Origin: Rhodocollybia butyracea
Taxonomy: Eukaryota > Basidiomycota > Agaricomycetes > Agaricales > Omphalotaceae
Direction: 5' to 3'
Assembly: GCA_015501585.1 (NCBI GenBank)
Contig: JADNRY010000024.1
Span: 186,001-250,000, forward strand
DNA length: 64,000 bases
The notes under the pieces are model-generated. The model saw nothing but the letters and a program-made list of their open reading frames with translations, was not told where the DNA came from and searched no databases. The stretch's first letter is position 1; the number at the start of each line of letters is the position of its first letter. This document shows, one piece after another, positions 11,502 to 24,867 of this stretch. Position numbers and translations under genes: made by a program.

Positions 11502-12372
11502 TTACAATATGTCCTCATGAGAAATAGTAGAGCATATCGTACTTGTCCCAAGGGGCCACAACGATTTCGACTTCTCCTTTGTTGATTTGCGGAATGCATC
11601 TACCGATAATTTCCAGTCGGAATCACCAATCGCGCGAATTCGCCTCCAGTCATTCAATTGAACGTATCCTTGATCTTGAAGCGGAGATAGATTCAAGGCC
11701 TGTGAAGCGTTCAGAAAGGCTTCCGAGCCTTTAATGTGTTGGGCATATGGAATGTTCATTCTGGATACAGATCTTGCGAGCTCCATAAAAGGAATCATGA
11801 TGATGAAAAGTTGTTCTGCAAAAGGCCTATTCTCCCAGAAAAGGAGGGGAGTATATCCCGTTATATAAGGTCTGCTTCGATGCATTCCCGAAATCCCTTT
11901 CCAATCGTGTCACTGAGGCGAAAGACAAGGGGTGCCGGCGAAGGGAGGAAAGCAAGTCCTGGGAATGGACACCTACAAGAAATACAGGACCATGGGACCT
12001 GTATCCGTTTTCGGATATTTTTTCTACACCAATTGTCCTCGAACGGTACCAAGCCCAAACCTGTCATCCAAGCCTCAACAAGCCTCAACGGTGGTGGGAT
12101 CTTTTTTGATCAAATTCTCAATGCTTTCGGGTCTGAATATATACTAACAAATAATCTCGAAGTCTGGGGGTCTCATCGACGATGGTTGCAATCACAAGGT
12201 ACAGGCTATGCAACCTAACCATGTCTGATATAACTGTGCAGAACTGAAGAACAGAATACTGACACACACTGAACTTGAAATAAGGTTTCGGAAAAGTCCT
12301 TCGGGAATCTGAATATGGCATATCAACACCCTTGCAGTAAGTTATTGCTAGCCATAATGATTTGGGAGGCAA
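11502..12372 (-). CDS. Unidentified minus-strand coding stretch, uncertain
   Basis: Two minus-strand frames may belong to one gene: about 12088-11861 (MRLVEAWMTGLGLVPFEDNW, ending in a DTIGKGFRECIEADL segment) and 11885-11502 (ending PLGTSTICSTISHEDIL). The second contains LNLSPLQDQGYVQLNDWRRI, which looks like folded-protein sequence, but I do not recognise a family. No convincing splice between them was found because the frames overlap by a few codons, which would need a frameshift. It may be a decayed gene. Confidence 0.25.
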
Positions 12373-12479
12373 GTCTTCCTAATCAGAAAGATATCAAGCG
12401 AAACTTGGTAGATTATTCATTGGATTTTTTGTCAATAACACATTTAATTCTTCTTTTCGCTCTCCTGACGGTGACAAGC

Positions 12480-14509
<2,030 letters not shown>

Positions 14510-16501
14510 GTCACAAAATTGTAATCAAGATACAGATAGATGTGGTTCAGGAAAAGAAAAGATCGATTTCGCTTAAGGCTGTAAAACGATGGCGTGCTTT
14601 TGCCGTGCCAATCATCGCGCAATTACCAGTGGCACAATTCCCTTTTCCGTGCCAGACCACTTGATGCTCTACGATATCTTGAACACTGCAAAAGTTTTTA
14701 TTGGTTGGCTATCAAAGCGAATGAGAAAGTCAAGAACAGGCCGGCCCGAACAGGCGTGATTGTTTCGTCTGTTGCCTTTGATGTTCGTTCCTCGCTCTTC
14801 CATGACGAACTACTACAACTAGGAACCAACTTTCTTCACTCCCAGTAAATTCATAATGCAACTTCTTTGTAACCTGGTCGCAACCTACTACCATCCCGCA
14901 GTTCCCATTCGGCGGCATTCGAGTTATTATCACAACAACCTCTTATAATCAAAGGTTGTACTCTGTTTAATTTAAGTAAAATCTAGCAATGACGTTCCTC
15001 AGAAGGCGATGAACTAGGTAGTCTCGCAGGCAGCAACAGCGGTTGTACAGATCGATACTCGTTACCGACAAAGTAAAAGATACCGGAATCAAGATCTTTG
15101 GAAACGTTCCATTAATCAGTTTCAAGTCCCTAGCCGTCTTGAAGTTAAGATCTGACTTGACTGTCGAGCATGCTCAGTGGATTTCGGAATGTTCCACTTT
15201 TCCACTTTTTACGGCAATGGACTATACATAATCGACCATGTAAATGCTTGTAAATGCTGCCAGGGACAAAGATACTCCAGGATACTCCCTCCCTCGAATA
15301 TATGATTATATCCTTGCTTCCCCTTCCCAGGAACCATCCCGCCAATCCTCAATAATCATGATCTTCATTTTGTGCTCAAAGCAGCTACATTCTTTGATGG
15401 ATATATTATAATGGGGCTGTCAATAATGGACTCAACTCTTGGACTGTGGTTGGGTCCTCCACAGCCCTTGCCAACCTCCTTGGTTGCCTGATCTCAGCCC
15501 AGTACTTGTTCGAAAATTTGTAACTGGCTTCGCCTGCGACATTGTCATCCTGTACAGCTTTCATCCCCTCAACCAAAGTTTCAGCTTTGACTTGGCGACT
15601 CAGATATGCGAGTATACCGCCACTGGCCGCCTATGTAAGGTAGATCTGCTAATTGTTTCTAAGGCACAGTCCAGCCCATATCTGAGAGGAAAACCAGCTT
15701 TCCTTTGGCTTCCCTTCAAGTTCTCCGCCTCATACCGATACAATGGCGTATACTTAGGTTTCAAATTAGTCGCAAAGATGAACAGCCCATGGCGCAAAAC
15801 ACTGCAAAATATCGCCTAGAGTTGACCTGGAGGCAGCCTGGAGGGTCTAAATTTCGGAGTCGGAGCCCAGCGGGATAGACAAGTAAGCATCAGACCTCTT
15901 ATTCCATCCTTACTGTTCTTCCACGAATTTAGAAGGTAAGTACCTGTACTTACATGATCATCGCTTGTGGTCTCGTAGTTCCCATTTAAGTATCAGAATC
16001 TGTACAGCTACTTTTTGGAATCTGCAGATCCATCCCAGGCTTCTGGTTTGTGGTCTACCTTCTCTTGTGGGTTGAGCTCGCCACTTCTCCCCCTTAGAGT
16101 CGGGCTGTCCCCGTGAGATCCCGTCGTAGGGGCCGTGTATACGATAACTGTGTACTACTAAGCACTTGGAATTGCGGGGTTCCAGACAGTTTCATGTCCT
16201 CAGTACAGCGTGGGCTTGAGAATGAAAAAGGCAATAGTAAACGCTCCGATCACGGGGAGCTCTTTCCGAGGAACACACTTACTAAATTAAAAAGGAAATC
16301 TTCACGCGGTCATATCACCATCCTAACCGAATTCATTGAAACTAAAGTGAATGCGTTACAGCACAGGAAATAAAAAGGGGAACTGTTTGACTGCGAAATA
16401 CATAAGGGCTCGATGATTTCATGCGATGGCAAAAAAAAAACATTTAGACACTTCAAGTACTACATATTCTACACCTTGATTTCGAGCTCGCACCGTCTAA
16501 T
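14510..16501. other. Two kilobases without a supported gene
   Basis: Lies between the divergent sulfhydrylase and HMG-box genes, so both promoters should lie here. Short frames exist (for example 15439-15819) but have no recognisable composition or motif. An A-rich run precedes the HMG gene at about 16430-16441. Confidence 0.5.
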
Positions 16502-17434
16502 ATGTCTGAAGGTAAATCGGAGTTGCAATATGATTGTTAAAGTTCTTACTGATCTTCTTCGTTACAGTGAACATCGACAGTCCTGGAAGCCTCATTTCAC
16601 AGACTCTTAACGCAGACGGAACCCCAAAACGACCAATGAATGCTTTCTTGATATTCGCTAGGCGTCGTCGACCCCAAGTTTCCTTTGGTCAAACTGGTCG
16701 GTTGATGAGCACGGGAGATGTCAGCAAAATTCTAGCCAGAGAATGGCGCTCGATGCCTGCTGTAAGCGTTTCTGTTGATGCTCCAACCATCGCCAACTGA
16801 AATATCGTCGTTTTATTTTCAGCCTGAGAAGCAATTCTATCTTGATTGCGAAAAGGAACTGAAGAAAAAATTCCAGTCACAATATCCCGACTACGACTAT
16901 CGCCGTTCTAGTCGACGATCAAAGCGGCCTGCAGCTAAGACGAATGGAGGGGAGGTTCATGCTTTCCACTGTCAAGGCGGATCTTCTGCACAAGACGAAA
17001 GGATTCGTTGCCATAACTCGTTAAACAACGATTATGGCATGTCGGAGACGCTCGCCGGGTATCAGAATTCTGAACAGGAATCCTATGGATACCCACTTCG
17101 TTCCTCCCCCTCATGCTTGAGCTTGAACCATGACGAGTTCTATTCAAATTCTGACCCAGAGCCGATCTGGAGTTTACCGACATCTCGGGGATTGAACAGT
17201 CCTGCACCATCCATTTCCTTCGGTGGTGACTGGCATCAATATCCACATCAACCCCGACGAGGCCCTTCTTCAACCGCTAGCATTGAAAGCTCGCAAGATG
17301 GATCTTGCGAATTTAAACCGCCTACTAGTGCTCCTCTGCCAAAATTCGACTCACATTTATCCAACTTGAACGCGGAATTGGTAGATCCTCTTCCATACTT
17401 ATTGACAAACTGGATTCTGAACTCTAGTGGATAA
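16502..17434 (+). CDS. HMG-box (MATA_HMG/SOX-type) transcription factor
   Basis: Sequence-specific DNA-binding protein of about 271 residues in three exons (16502-16511, 16568-16761, 16823-17434), all in frame. The HMG box covers roughly residues 20-90, opening with DGTPKRPMNAFLIFARRRRP, then GDVSKILAREWRSMP, and after the second intron PEKQFYLDCEKELKKKFQSQ and a basic tail (YRRSSRRSKRP). The KRPMNAF start is characteristic of the sequence-specific class (mating-type, Prf1 and Rox1-like) rather than the abundant architectural HMGB class. The remaining ~180 residues are Ser/Pro-rich and disordered with no second domain. Whether it acts in mating or development cannot be told; no homeodomain or pheromone-receptor gene is seen nearby. 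Confidence 0.88.
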
Positions 17435-18481
17435 ATCGATTCCTACTCTTGTTAAAGCGGCTCAGCACGACCATGGGTGTCCTCGACGGAGTGACGATGT
17501 CAATCAAAAGGCTGTCTCTATGTCTACCTTTCCCCCGACAGGGAAGAGATTGAGAGTTCACCACCGTGGAAATGTACTGCATATCGTACAGATCATGTAG
17601 CAACACATTTACTGGTCTTGCAGGGGCTCCACACCCTGGCAAATGTGCCGCAGGCAAAAGGAGTAAAGGGGGGTAGCCTGTTCTAAACCTCTGTCGGGGA
17701 ACTGGAGTAGGCAAATTCAGGAGGAGTTGATGGAGCCGGAGATTGTTACGTACAGTAGCCTAAGATAGCGTAGGCCCTCCAGAACCCACAATATTGGGCT
17801 GGGTGCCTCTACTATAGCTACTACCGCGCAACTGCGCTTGTCAACAGAGGTATTACTAGTTCATCATTCAGCATCTATCAAATTCGGGTACAGTTCAACT
17901 TGCCGACAATTCTTTGTATCATATAGGTCGCGTCGGGGCTTTGTGGTCGGAGGTGCCTTTTTTCGAGTTTCAACTGCGGATAAAGCTGGACATTTAGAAC
18001 CGAAGTATCATCCTAACAACGTAACAGGTCCACTGAGAGGCTGAGCGGCTCCTATAACTACGGACATTCGTCTAGTAGTATCCATTGAGTCGTGTTTTAT
18101 TGCGAATCACGAAAACGTTGATAGCAATAATTAATGATGCTTCTGTGCCGAGAAAGACAAAACAATGATGAACACACAGCAGGTACTTAGCTTGAAAAAT
18201 CTGAGTTACACCGGGCATTATGTCGCCGGTTGCAGTGCCAGGATATTTTTGGAACCACCTCTCGACTCTTCTGGACAATCATCAACGAGTCATACAACTA
18301 GCGAGAAAAGTCGACATCGGCACCGAATCGATCCAAAATAAACATCACTCCTCGAGAAACAAACCTGATAATGGGACGAAAGCACCGCAGCGAGCAAGTA
18401 ACGAGCTGTAACAGGCTGTAGCAAGCACCAGGTAGAGTTTATGGAGCCACGATGTCGCGGGGAATCATCATAGACCGTGCC

Positions 18482-18535
18482 TACACCTTCGTACACCTTC
18501 GTACACCTTCGTACACCTTCGTACACCTTCGTACA
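18482..18535. repeat. 10-bp tandem repeat, five copies
   Basis: The unit TACACCTTCG is repeated five times head to tail without mismatch, with a partial unit after it. It lies in non-coding sequence. Confidence 0.95.
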
Positions 18536-19321
18536 AGCCCGCAAAGATACCGTGACCTCACAAGTCTAATGTGTAGGTTGGTATGGGAGTGATAACGTCT
18601 TAGCAGGGCTGATGAGAGACTGTTGTTGTTGTTGCAAGGGATTGTTTTATTTACCCACTGGTGTTTGCAATCCTAGTATGACATGAGGACACACTTTCAG
18701 CGACAAGGTAGCTAGGGGCTGGCTTGGGGTCCACAAATCTACCCAAAGAATGGGTACACCATGCGTCTGTATGAGAATTGATCCAACCGACAGGGACTTG
18801 TAGTTTGCGACTGATTCCAATTACCCGATAATGGGATCAAGACGAGAGACAGTGAGCTTTGTTGATTTGACGTGGTGCCAGGACCAGGGTAACTTTCAAG
18901 AAAAGCGAGATCAGTGCTGAAGAGAAGTTAGATTGGGGACGGCAGATGCAGCCATTTGCTCCACTGCGGAGTCCCAAAGCTCAAAGTAAATCGAAGCAAC
19001 TGCCGTTGTAATCTGGAGATTCAATGTCCCTACCGGAATGTAGGAACTAGACTACTGCTTAGATGGTGGGGATCCACAATAGAAGAAAGCAAGGGATTAT
19101 TGTGGGTCTGCCAGTAGTGTAGAAGAGTAATAATTATGTGTCGCCGGAAGTATGGTGGTACTTATGTTGGTTGAGTTTGAAAGAGCGCTATAACTGGGCG
19201 TCTAGTTTATATCACGATAGCAGAAGTGAGAGTACCAGTACTGGCCTCACTAAGTAGATTAGTACTGAGGACTGAGTAGTGGAAAGAAACAAGTGGAAAA
19301 AGACGAAGAATTGTCATCTCA

Positions 19322-19605
19322 CCGGAAGAGCGCCGGAAGTAATATAAATGGGCGCTTACAACGCCGCTCCTGCTCAGTCCTGCTCTTTGGATTGCTCTCC
19401 GATTTTTCTCTGTCTCCGTCTATAACCAAGAGCAGATGCTTTGTTTTGGTCCATTTGACTATCCACTCAACCTCTCTAGGTAGTTTACCCAGATATGCTC
19501 GCGATGCACAAGGATCGAGAAAATCGGTTTCGCGTCCGACTCGGACGTCAAGAATCGCTGTTAAAGTTAGAGCGCTCGTTCTGCTCTAGTCTTGTCTCCC
19601 GTTAA
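19322..19605 (+). promoter_or_regulatory. Core promoter and 5' leader of NYN copy A
   Basis: A block shared by all four NYN genes. It starts at an AGCGCCGGAAG element, has a TATA-like ATATAAA at 19342-19348 followed by GGGCGCTTACAA, and then the motif TCTATAACCAAGAGCAGATGC about 65 bases further on. The ATG follows about 260 bp after the TATA-like site. The distance fits a TATA-driven start near 19375 and a 5' UTR of roughly 230 bases. The TATA role is inferred from position and conservation. Confidence 0.6.
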
Positions 19606-21811
19606 ATGGAAAAGTCAAACCAGGTAGCTGTATTCTGGGACTATGGTTGGTGTTCAAGTGAAAATTTCTGTCTTCGAGTTTTACATCCTTCACAGATAAT
19701 TGTTCCGTTCCTTCCAGCTTCAAATCCGGATACGAAATTGTGAAACAGATTCGTGAAGTCGCACAAGAGTTTGGGAGTATCAAGCTCCTGAAAGCTTATA
19801 CTCAGCTTACTGAGCAGGCTCTTCTTTCGTCTCGGTCATTTGTTTTGCGATCCGAGTTGCAATCTTCTGGCGTCAGTATAACTGATTGTCCGCAGAATGG
19901 CTTTAAGAATGTTGCAGACCAGATGATTATCGGTGTGTGTGCGGCCTGTGTTTGCTATTCCAAATACTAATTCGCACTCCAGTGGATATGCTCACTTTTG
20001 CAATGGACAACCTCGCAAATTCTTCGTCAACAACAATCTTGATCATCTCGGGGGACAAGGACTTTGCCTATGCATTATCTGTTCTACGACTTCGAATGTA
20101 CAATGTTGTTGTTATAGCACCGTCTACTTCTCACCAAAGCCTTCGCGCACAAGTCTCAAAATTTTTGGATTGGAGTGCGAGTATTTTGGATCGGGTTAGC
20201 AGTAGGGAAGACCTGTCTCCGTCTAACGACAATGGTACACAAGCAACTCGAACCCGGCGCCGCACTACTCTCACTAGCGAGACGACGAATCCATCACTCG
20301 GCCCAGCTGCTCCTAGCGCTAGCGCCCATGACCCTCCAATCCCCATTATCTCCCCAATTTCTCGCAATCCGGAATTCCACACTTCTAGCGTACTGAAGGA
20401 AACCTCCCAGCTACTACATTCTCCTTCCGCACCTCATAGTGCCTCACTCCCCTCTCACAAATCTATCCCATCTCTGGATGCTCAATCATCACAGAACATC
20501 CGGTCTGGTCATTCTAATGATCGTTTTATGGATATGGGTCCTCCAGGATACTCTACAGATAGCGCAGAAGCCTTACTTGCGTTCAACCCAAGTCCATTGT
20601 ACAGTATGAGTATACGAGGTCATACTGCTATCGCTACTAAGTCCTTGAATCGTGGTATCAGTGATGATGTGCCCTCATCAGCGACTGTTGATCTGGTAGT
20701 GAACCCACCTCCAACCTTAGCTCAGCTTGGCTCAGTCGTACTTCCATCTCGTGCACCTCTTTCACCCTTCCCCAGGCCTCGTAGTGTAGAACCGGCTTTT
20801 TCTGGACCGATATTGTCGAATCCACACACGGTTCTTGCAGCGGCTCTGGCGCGACAGTCCGGTAAAGCTGGTACCGTGGGTGTTTCAAGCCAATCAAGCA
20901 CTTCCTTTGCTTTGGATAAGCCCGCCGAAGCCATTGACAATTCTACTATCGGTGAAAATGACCGCTGGGTATTCGGTGATACAACGCCAACAAACAATGG
21001 TCTTAGTGGTGGAGTAAGAGTTTCCACAACTTCTGCAATTGCAGCAAGGGGCTTGTCGCAGCCCTCAATGTCTACAACTGCAGTCCCAATATCAAATCAG
21101 GCTAGTGTTCTTTCTGCCAAGGCTCTGCTAGCACAGACTCCAACGTCTGGGGCATCGACCACATCCGCGGGGTCAATATCTACAGTTATACCACCGAATT
21201 CGGCTAGTGTTCTTTCCGCTAAGGCTCTGCCAGTGGAGAGTTCACCGTCTGGGGCATCTACCACACCAGCCGGGGGGTCAACGTCTACAGTTCCGCTATC
21301 ATATACGGCTAGTGTTCTTCCCGATAAGGCTCTGCCATTGGAGAGTTCAGCGTCTGGGGCATCGTCGACCGCATCATCCGCGGGGTCAACATCTACAGTT
21401 CCGCTACTGAAGCCAGCTAGTGTTCTTCCCGCTAAGGCTCCGCCAGTGCAGAGTCCAGCGTTTGGGGTATCGACCACCTCATCTGCGGGGTCAACGTCTA
21501 CGCCGAAAGCACCGGCTGCTCCACTAGGTCCCGTCCCTCCCCTCAAAGCCATTCCTCAGTCCTTCCTCCCCCTTGTCCAACATCTGGAAAAGACTCGGCT
21601 TAAAGGCAGTTACAAACTTTCCAGGAGTACAGTAGCTGTTTATCTCACCAACGTTGATAAATTTATATATCAGCGTGCAGGTTGTTCACGGTTCAAAGAC
21701 TATTCCGCTGAGGCTTTGGAGTTGGGATTGATTCAGCTTGGTGGGACTGCCGCAGAGGCATGGATTGGTTTACATCCTGATCTTCACGGGAGAATTGAAC
21801 TCAAACCTTGA
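19606..21811 (+). CDS. NYN-domain RNase-like protein with C-terminal LOTUS-like domain, copy A
   Basis: Three exons (19606-19645, 19696-19932, 19983-21811) give 701 residues. Residues 7-155 form a NYN/limkain-b1-type domain: VAVFWDYDN with D12 and D14 (D14 is split by intron 1), D88 and D94 in VADQMIIVDM, and D117/D119 in ISGDKDF. These are the positions where NYN and PIN-like nucleases bind metal, so activity is plausible. Residues ~160-610 are a Ser/Pro-rich, probably disordered linker ending in four tandem ~35-residue repeats (21101-21510). The last ~90 residues (from IPQSFLPLVQHLEKTRLKGS to the LHPDLHGRIEL region) look like a small winged-helix domain of the OST-HTH/LOTUS kind; this is by pattern only. 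NYN plus LOTUS is known from MARF1-type RNA regulators. First of four tandem copies, 3.0 kb before copy B. Confidence 0.85.
21101..21510 (+). repeat. In-frame ~35-residue tandem repeats, 4 units (copy A)
   Basis: Units of about 100 bp encode ASVLxAKALPVxS, then SGAST and STSTVPL-type blocks. Four units are seen in copy A. The same unit occurs in the other three copies in different numbers. Confidence 0.85.
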
Positions 21812-22189
21812 AAATCCTGACATTTTGAACCGCGATCTATTTTTTGCGTGCTATGTATGTTGATGTTGTTGTCGACCAGCTAATTTGCCTGTGTATGAGC
21901 TTGTACTATTACTGTCTTGTTAATCTTGTTTTGTTGTTTATACTCATTGTCTATGGCTATATTGTATCTGTAGGTACTTGCTGTATTCGTGGTAATGTCA
22001 AAATCTAAGTTTGTATCTTGGCTATTTCTTCTTGCAAAACTTTAGATTCGAGCCAGTCGTTTCTTTTTGACACTTTGATGACTGGCGATCAGCCGTGTCC
22101 GCCTCTGCCGAGGGTGTGATTTTCATATCACAACTCTAGCAGGGGAGTCTGAGGGACTGGTCAGACAGACTGGTTCGAGTTTAGCAAAA

Positions 22190-22310
22190 CTTGTACAGTT
22201 ATGATACATTCTTTCGACGGTCTCTTCTCATTGACGTAAGTAGTTGAGGACTTTCTACCTAATATCATGAGACCGTGTTAGAGCAAGTAATAGAGTATGT
22301 TCTGGTAGTG
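22190..22310 (-). pseudogene. Peroxiredoxin 3'-end remnant behind NYN copy A
   Basis: The sequence from TGTACAGTTATGATACATT through TTCTCATTGACGTA, AATATCATGAGA and AGAGTATG aligns with 33515-33625, which is the 3' UTR and last codons of the real peroxiredoxin gene read on the plus strand. Similarity fades after about 22300. It cannot code by itself. Confidence 0.65.
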
Positions 22311-24590
22311 TTGGAGCGATCCAGCAGTATAGGAGGTTTCAAGATAGTGGAGGCGGTATAGTGAGAGAGACAACATTGGGAGACAAGGAACTAGTAGAAC
22401 ACAAAGCAGGGACATAATATGTACTTCAAATCGCCACTCGTATCAGATTGGGTTATGAGGATATCTGTTTCTCGTTACTTAGAAAAGACACATGCGAAAG
22501 ATTGGAACCTACCTAGCGATACTACTGGGTTTGTATCCTCTTTAGCCGAGGAGATCGTGCTTGAGCTGGGAACAGGTATCAAAAACTCGCGTAGCTCCGG
22601 TCGGGCCATGAGGGTTATTTGCAGTAGCTCGGTCACAAAAACTGGTAAGTACTGCTTGCAAATGGAATCAGTATATATACATAAAGATAGCCATCAACGA
22701 AAAGGTATCAACGTACGAGACATTGGTTGGATATGGCACCGTTATCACTTCCGAGTCTTCCAAGCTTGGATCACCACCTAACTTTCCAAACATTTCCCAC
22801 CACTGCTTTTTCACCTTATCTGACCACCGGATAGAAGGCTTACGACGCTTAAGACCGGGGATGGGGTTTGTGTTGGGGGGGTAGCGGGGAATTTCAAACC
22901 GCAAGGGCGCAACATACTTACAATTGTAAGGCAGTGACACAGTTACAGTAGCGTAAAGTGTCTTCTGAGCACAGTCTGGCAGCCATTTCCTTGATTTGAG
23001 CTTGTGTAGCTACAAAGCCTGTGGCAAAGAGGGTGGCATCAGGACGGAGCGTGTATGAAGTCATGTTCGTGGTGGTTCGAGTTTGAGTGACAGTCTGTGA
23101 CTATCTTCAATCGTCAGGAACAGCTTCATTTGCCCTCCATCCTTTTGAACAAAACACCATCTATTATCTCCATAAGGCAAGGGCTTGATAAGAGTATCTT
23201 GTACGCGTATTACGAGTATAAGAAATCTAGATAATCAAATCAATAATTAGTTTTGTGTGTTTGCGGGGAAAACAACGTCACGCAAAGCGGGCCAGGACAG
23301 ATACTGGTTTGGAAAGGAAATCCAAAACCAAGAGGTAGCTGGCCGTTGACGTTGAATCCTGTACGCAAGGAATGCAAGGGTCTGAAGGAGAGAGATCACA
23401 TGAACCCAAACATACCAAGCGTGAGCCAATAAATAAATAAAAAAGGGAATGGCGGGTGGGCCAAAAATCAATGCTGAGTGGAAAGAAGGAGAACGAGGAA
23501 TATCTAATATATGGAGAATAGCGCAACAAGCAGAAGACTTGACGCGTACACGAGCTGGACCAAAGAGGATAATCTACTGTAATCTAATCTATTGGTCCAA
23601 GCTCTAAGATACTTTGTACGTTCGCCCTTGCCTTATCTAACACTTACGCTAGCCGTTCAGAAGCCGCTCACGTAGCTTCAGCTAGCACTTATGTTCCATG
23701 CAGCGTAGCTTCCCTGTAACGATTTCCAGCTCCGTTCTATATACTGTCTTTTCCACTTTTTCTTTTGGAGCTTCTTTTTCGGGAACCGACATATCCTCAT
23801 ATTGACCAATTTTCATCGTCGAGATTCCAAAACGTTTGTGATAGAGTCGAGAGGGTGGTAGCGGAGGAGACCGCCCCGAACGTCAACAATGGGTAAGAGT
23901 TAGAAAACAGATAGTTCAGGACATGGTGGCCGGAAAGGCTAAGGCTGGTGTTTGGCGGTGAAGGCCAGATACTTGGAGCTCCACAAATCTAATGAACCCA
24001 AGGATACTATGAATCCGTCTGAGACTATGTACTACGGCCACATTGCATTGTTGATCCCTACCCTGCTAGGACGTGCTGTTAGCAGCATCGGAACCATGCT
24101 AGGAGTGCTTTGTGTCGTCCCGTCCTTTCACCCGTTCCTCGCACCTGAACGGCTGCCAAGACTTGAAGCTTGAAGCTTGAAGATCAAATCTCCGAAATGC
24201 CGTGCACCATAGAATCATGAGTGGAAGAATCTCTAGCTGGCGGAAGCCGACTCGTGTTCAGGAGGGATGAGGCGCAAACATATCCTTTGAGTCTACCCTC
24301 CATCCTTGATGCCAGACCAAGCTCACCAGCAGGTGAGTGTCGCGCGAATTCTAGTGGCAGGATACAGATGAATATCACTTTGTAAACTTGTAAACAGTAC
24401 ACGTTGAACCAGTCTGGATCGGAGAAGAGGTATATAAGAGTCGTTGACGATATGCAGTCACTTGAGCCGGGAGGTGGCAATTCTGCTTTGTTACCTTGCG
24501 GCTTATCGAGTCCTAAGTATGTCGGGTAGGGCGACGAAAACACAAAGGTAGACATGTGCAGCAGCACTATGGATACGAGGTCTTCAGAGT
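22311..24590. mobile_element. Inserted, unrelated 2.3-kb segment before NYN copy B
   Basis: In the spacer in front of copy C the peroxiredoxin-like tail is followed within ~30 bp by the NYN core promoter block. In front of copy B these two parts are separated by about 2.3 kb with no similarity to the other spacers. A minus-strand frame at 22668-22940 contains LKRRKPSIRWSDKVKKQWWE, which reads like protein, but I recognise no transposase or other family. No terminal repeats or target-site duplication could be made out, so the nature of the insert is open. Confidence 0.45.
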
Positions 24591-24599
24591 ACGTACTTC

Positions 24600-24867
24600 G
24601 GAACGTCGGAGCGCCGGAAGAATATGGGCGCTTAGTACAACTTGGCCGCTTCGATTGACTTGCTCTCCAATTTGCCCTGCTTCAGTCTATAACCAAGAGA
24701 AGATGCTCTTCAGTGCCTCTTACTCTTCACTCAACGTTCTCTTTGCACTCCCGCCTAAACTTTGGGTCGCGATGCACGAAAATCGAGAAAATCAGTTTCG
24801 CGTCCGACTCGGCCATTAGAAATCGCGGTTAAAGCGCTCGTTCCTCTCGAACCTTGTCTCCCGTTAC
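24600..24867 (+). promoter_or_regulatory. Promoter and leader block of NYN copy B, TATA-like site degraded
   Basis: Carries the AGCGCCGGAAG element and the TCTATAACCAAGAG motif of the family. Where copies A and D have TATAAA this copy reads AATATGGGCG (24621-24630), so the TATA-like core is missing 3 bases. Confidence 0.5.

Larger units (their letters stand above)
17435..19605. other. Long intergenic region upstream of the NYN array
   Basis: About 2.2 kb with no supported gene; frames present are short and lack motifs. It contains a short 10-bp tandem repeat (18482-18535) and, at its end, the promoter and leader of NYN copy A. Unlike the spacers between the NYN copies, I see no peroxiredoxin-like piece here. 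Confidence 0.5.

Noticed and set aside
11736..12218. 160-codon plus-strand frame
   Set aside because: Basic, low-information composition with no domain pattern; it overlaps a somewhat better minus-strand candidate.
15439..15819. 126-codon plus-strand frame in the gap between the sulfhydrylase and HMG genes
   Set aside because: No start context, motif or splice support, and the composition looks random.
16502..17434. HMG-box gene as part of a mating-type locus
   Set aside because: No homeodomain, pheromone or receptor genes are seen in the window, so the assignment to a mating locus is unsupported.
18482..18535. Tandem 10-bp repeat as CRISPR-like or telomeric sequence
   Set aside because: The units are directly adjacent without spacers and not a telomere motif; a plain microsatellite.
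21097..21552. Minus-strand frame of 151 codons rich in Asp, Ala and Val across the NYN linker repeats
   Set aside because: It is the antisense shadow of the coding tandem repeat; similar shadows occur in copies C and D.
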